A stretch of 64,000 nucleotides of DNA from Bacteroidota bacterium (GTDB taxonomy: Bacteria; Bacteroidota; Bacteroidia; Palsa-948), in assembly GCA_003164895.1 (NCBI GenBank), contig PLUL01000010.1:1-64000 (forward strand), written 5' to 3'. The first letter of the stretch is position 1. The number at the start of each line of letters is the position of its first letter. Positions 61,171 through 64,000 of the stretch are shown one piece after another. The position numbers and the translations under genes were made by a program. The notes below the pieces were generated by a model. It searched no databases, was not told where the DNA came from, and saw nothing but the letters and a program-made list of their open reading frames with translations.

Positions 61171-63135
61171 ATGAAACAGAAGCAAAAGCAAAAAATCAAA
61201 ACACCTTCGACCGCTTTACCGAAAAAGGATAACAATCTTTCTTCGGAAAATAAAAAGCGAAAACTAATTCTCGCATTCATCGTTGGAGTTTTTGGATTTC
61301 TTCTTTATTCAAACACGCTTACTCACGGATATGTGCTGGATGATTTTTCTGCCATAAAAGAAAATAATATAGTGCGACAAGGTGTTCATGCCATTCCCGA
61401 AATTTTCAAAACTTCTTATCGTCAAGGCTATCTCTCGGTCAAAGATGGTTTGTACCGTCCGCTTTCACTCGCAACTTATGCAATCGAATGGAATTATTTT
61501 CCTGACAAACCCAGCGTGAGCCATTTTGTAAATATCGTTTTATACGGACTGACAGGATTTTTATTATTTCTTTTGCTTTGTAAGTTTTTTGAAAGAGTAA
61601 ATGATTCGGAGAATAAAAAAATTGGAGAAGTGATTGCTTTCATTGCTTCGCTTTTATTCATCGCACATCCGTTGCACGTTGAAGTAGTGGCGAATATAAA
61701 AAGCAGGGATGAGATGTTGTGTTTCCTCTTTGTGGTTTGCAGTTTTTTATTCGTCTTTCGATTTTTGGAAAGCGACAAGAAAAAATTCTTACGGTTTGGA
61801 ATGCTGACTTATTTTTTATCTCTCCTGTCAAAAGAAACTTCCATTACTTTTCTTGCGCTGCTCCCACTGGCTTTGTACTTTTTCTCTTCGGCTACAATAA
61901 AGAAAAATATTTCCATCACGGCATTTTTTATCGGAACGGCAATTGTTTATTTATGGATACGTCATTCCGTTCTTCAGGGCGCGATGGCAGACACAGGAGT
62001 TTCAATGGCGGATAATGTTATTATTGGAGCAAAAACTTTCAGCACGCACTTTGGAACTGCATTTTATATTCTTGGATTATATATGATGAAATTAATTTTC
62101 CCTCATCCTCTTTCTTATGATTACTCTTTTAACCAGATTCCGATTGTGTCTCTCAATAATATTTTTTCAATTGCATCACTCCTGTTTTTTATCACTATTG
62201 GAAGTTACGCAACAGTCGTTCTTTTCAAATCTTTCAAACAATCGACAAACAACGAACAACGAACAACTTCTTTTGGCATTTTATTTTTTCTAATCACCAT
62301 CTTTCTTTTCTCAAATTTAGTTCTCATTATAGGAACTTCCATGGGTGACAGATTAATGTATTTCCCGTCCTTAGGATTTTGTATTTGTATGGCAATACTT
62401 ATTGTAAAACTTTTAAAAATTGAAACGATTGACTTAAAACAATTAACAACAAACACAAAACTTATTCCTGTTTCGATAATTCTGATTTTTTTCAGCTATA
62501 AAACATATTCACGCAATGCTGACTGGAAAGACAACTACACGCTTTATTCGCACGATGTAACTATTGTTCCGAACAGTGTGAAGGCGCATTATTATCTCGG
62601 ATTAGAACTGGTGAAAGGTATTGCCGATGCCGAGAAAGATATTGAGAAAAAGAAAGCTATTTACCAAAATGGAATTAACGAACTTGAAAAAGCGGTGAAG
62701 ATACTTCCATCTTTTGCCGGTGCATATACGCAGATGGGAGTTGCTTATTACCGGATGAAAAATTATGAGAAGGCAATCGAGAATTATAAAAAAGCTGCTG
62801 AATTAACACCTTCAGATGCCATCACGCTGAACAACATTGGCTCTGTTTATTTTGAATGGGGAAAATATTCGGAAGCGAAGGAAAAATTTCAGCAAGCACT
62901 TCACGTTGATCCAAGATTTGTTGATGCACATATGAATCTTGGCAGTGTGTGTGGTATGATGAAAGATTATCATAATGCCTTAATAAGTTTTCAAAATGCA
63001 ATTCGATATTCACCTGATAATGCGAATGCATATTTTTTTCTTGCGGTTACTTATCAAAACTTGGGGGACAAACCAAACGCTGATAAATATTTTCAGATTG
63101 CCCAGCAAATGGATCCAAAACTTAAGCGGCAATAG
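61171..63135 (+). CDS. TMTC-like membrane protein with C-terminal TPRs (paralogue of 22741 gene)
   Basis: From the ATG at 61171 this is a 654-residue protein with a Lys/Gln-rich start, about ten membrane segments (residues 40-480) and four to five TPRs at the C-terminus (about 500-650). The first loop holds GYVLDDFSAIKENNIVRQGV, and HPLHVEVVANIKSRDEMLCF follows, both as in the gene at 22741-24831 and in TMTC/O-mannosyltransferase-like proteins. It may transfer a sugar from a lipid carrier. A short 7-base repeat (62248-62267) lies in the coding region. An in-frame upstream start at 61120 would overlap the divergent gene's control region and lacks support. Confidence 0.85.
   Translation: MKQKQKQKIKTPSTALPKKDNNLSSENKKRKLILAFIVGVFGFLLYSNTLTHGYVLDDFSAIKENNIVRQGVHAIPEIFKTSYRQGYLSVKDGLYRPLSLATYAIEWNYFPDKPSVSHFVNIVLYGLTGFLLFLLLCKFFERVNDSENKKIGEVIAFIASLLFIAHPLHVEVVANIKSRDEMLCFLFVVCSFLFVFRFLESDKKKFLRFGMLTYFLSLLSKETSITFLALLPLALYFFSSATIKKNISITAFFIGTAIVYLWIRHSVLQGAMADTGVSMADNVIIGAKTFSTHFGTAFYILGLYMMKLIFPHPLSYDYSFNQIPIVSLNNIFSIASLLFFITIGSYATVVLFKSFKQSTNNEQRTTSFGILFFLITIFLFSNLVLIIGTSMGDRLMYFPSLGFCICMAILIVKLLKIETIDLKQLTTNTKLIPVSIILIFFSYKTYSRNADWKDNYTLYSHDVTIVPNSVKAHYYLGLELVKGIADAEKDIEKKKAIYQNGINELEKAVKILPSFAGAYTQMGVAYYRMKNYEKAIENYKKAAELTPSDAITLNNIGSVYFEWGKYSEAKEKFQQALHVDPRFVDAHMNLGSVCGMMKDYHNALISFQNAIRYSPDNANAYFFLAVTYQNLGDKPNADKYFQIAQQMDPKLKRQ
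62248..62267 (+). repeat. 7-base repeat (AACAACG x2.9) inside the TMTC-like gene
   Basis: Two full copies of AACAACG are followed by AACAAC. They encode part of TNNEQRTT in a loop between membrane segments. The unit is not a multiple of three. Confidence 0.8.
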
Positions 63136-63152
63136 AAATAGAGTGACAATTT

Positions 63153-64000
63153 TTAATCCTCTTTCTTTTTGAAATAGTGATCGAGGAAAAAATTTCGGTA
63201 CTCATCAATTTTTTTCTCTTTCTTATCCTTATAGAAGGTGGCAAAATTTTCTGTTGATATAGGAAATATTTGGTAATCTTTTGTAGAAAGTCCTTTGAAA
63301 ACAACGCTGTCCTGATTGATAAAATCATAATAATCTTTTGCTTTTCCGGAGAGAGGGAATTTTTTTACCATAAAAAGCTGGTGGTCCATATCCAAAAGCA
63401 AATTGCTTATTGTGAGATCGGATAAACGATAATATTCATTATTGAAATTGGTAATTTTCACCATAAAATCATTTATGTTGACTTGTTTTGCCGATACGAT
63501 TATCATGCACTGATGCTCCGAACTATCTTTAAAAGTGTATGGCGATTTATAAATTGCAGCAGTATCTTTTTTCAATGCGGCAGAATCTACCGGAGCTTTT
63601 TGCAGTTGCTTAATATGATCAATAAGTTCCTGCGCTTTTGCTTTTGCCGGATCTTTTGGATATTTTGCAATCACTCCTTGCAATGCATGTTCATAATCGT
63701 TAGCACCTTTAGTTTTCCCTATAGAAAATGCACGCAGAAGTGCAAACTTGGGCATAAGTTTACTACCGCTGTAAAAAGAATCGGCTTTACCTACCATTGC
63801 AATAACCTCGTCGTATTTCCCTCCGCTGTAAGCAGAATAAGTTTCAGAATAAAATTTTTCTATTTCATTTTGAGATGCCTGCAATTGTCTTTGATAATCA
63901 GGATTATTAATAATTTTTGCATACTCCGATTCGGGATACTCATTCAGGATTTTATTTTTATAAAAATTCGCTTTGCTTTGTTCTTTATTCGCCAGATATA
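63153..64000 (-). CDS. PorW/SprE-like type IX secretion lipoprotein, C-terminal part
   Basis: The frame reads from the right edge to the stop at 63153, so only the last 282 residues are visible; the N-terminus lies beyond the window. An internal TTG at 63884 could be taken for a start, but the frame is open upstream and keeps the same character (LNEYPESEYAKIINNPDYQ). This phrase and the next TPR-like helices (YSAYSGGKYDEVIAMVGKAD, DYEHALQGVIAKYPKDPAKA) are as in PorW/SprE, the lipoprotein that supports the type IX translocon. The C-terminal 130 residues are alpha/beta. It is convergent with the TMTC-like gene (17 bases between stops). Confidence 0.78.
   Translation of the reverse strand, partial: YLANKEQSKANFYKNKILNEYPESEYAKIINNPDYQRQLQASQNEIEKFYSETYSAYSGGKYDEVIAMVGKADSFYSGSKLMPKFALLRAFSIGKTKGANDYEHALQGVIAKYPKDPAKAKAQELIDHIKQLQKAPVDSAALKKDTAAIYKSPYTFKDSSEHQCMIIVSAKQVNINDFMVKITNFNNEYYRLSDLTISNLLLDMDHQLFMVKKFPLSGKAKDYYDFINQDSVVFKGLSTKDYQIFPISTENFATFYKDKKEKKIDEYRNFFLDHYFKKKED

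Noticed and set aside
63153-63884. A complete 243-residue protein starting at 63884
   Set aside because: The frame is open to the window edge with typical PorW/SprE sequence upstream, so this is an internal TTG and the gene is cut by the edge.
1-64000. tRNA or rRNA genes
   Set aside because: I looked for T-loop and 3'-end patterns in the intergenic regions and saw none; an automated scan was not possible.

Overview
This 64-kb window is from an AT-rich chromosome of a Bacteroidota bacterium. The case rests on several independent signs: type IX secretion parts (a PorG/DUF6089-type protein, the C-terminal part of a PorW/SprE-type protein, and a secreted enzyme with a type IX sorting tail), a DUF4175 protein, bactofilin overlapping AtpZ, many small SPII lipoproteins, promoters of the Bacteroidota type (TTG, about 18-22 bases, TAnnTTTG), and few Shine-Dalgarno sites. 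I cannot name a genus. No rRNA, tRNA, CRISPR array, insertion sequence or prophage was seen. No gene-free stretch exceeds 300 bases; the longest (1346-1636) holds an inverted-repeat element.

Layout. 1-6.5 kb: a repeat-rich secreted protein cut by the left edge, DUF4175 plus an RsbW-like ATPase, and an AI-2E transporter. 6.6-13.8 kb: a PurF-like amidotransferase, then a small accessory patch (XRE regulator, collagen-like lipoprotein, DUF433/DUF5615 toxin-antitoxin pair) and a large outer-membrane protein whose 3' end is duplicated on the far side of the toxin-antitoxin pair. 13.8-22 kb: exonuclease III, a peptide-binding lipoprotein, an OmpA lipoprotein, an Rrf2 regulator with cysE and cysK (cysteine synthesis), and a PAS-SpoIIE phosphatase. 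22-36 kb: a TMTC-like membrane/TPR protein, a secreted cytochrome c-copper monooxygenase, AtpZ/bactofilin, ProS, a FadL-type porin, dipeptide epimerase, RecO and FabH. 36-48.8 kb: a TPR-SpoIIE phosphatase, lipoproteins, MutL and rhomboid, a radical SAM/SPASM enzyme with a possible small precursor peptide, an acyltransferase and a nitronate monooxygenase-like enzyme. 48.8-64 kb: PorG, then a long leftward run (61110 to 49789) of a PRTase, a copper ATPase and six surface-polysaccharide genes; then a second TMTC-like gene and the PorW/SprE fragment.

How the genes fit together. cysE and cysK make cysteine from serine, probably under the Fe-S-type Rrf2 regulator. The RsbW-like ATPase and two SpoIIE phosphatases are parts of partner-switching signalling, but no STAS partner is present here. 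The polysaccharide run (GT2, AsnB-type amidotransferase, GT4, flippase, two GT-C-like membrane proteins) would build and export a surface glycan.

The points most worth a second look are: the toxin-antitoxin pair bracketed by imperfect copies of a gene's 3' end; heptamer and octamer tandem repeats inside coding genes, one of them encoding the signal peptide core of the large outer-membrane protein; a 39-codon ORF with leader/core character overlapping the radical SAM start; a 34-codon leader-like ORF after cysK; the cytochrome c-PHM-type copper monooxygenase fusion with a palindrome where a class II activator site would lie; and a nested 12-mer inverted-repeat element in the DUF4175 leader. 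All functions are inferred from the sequence by eye; no searches were run.
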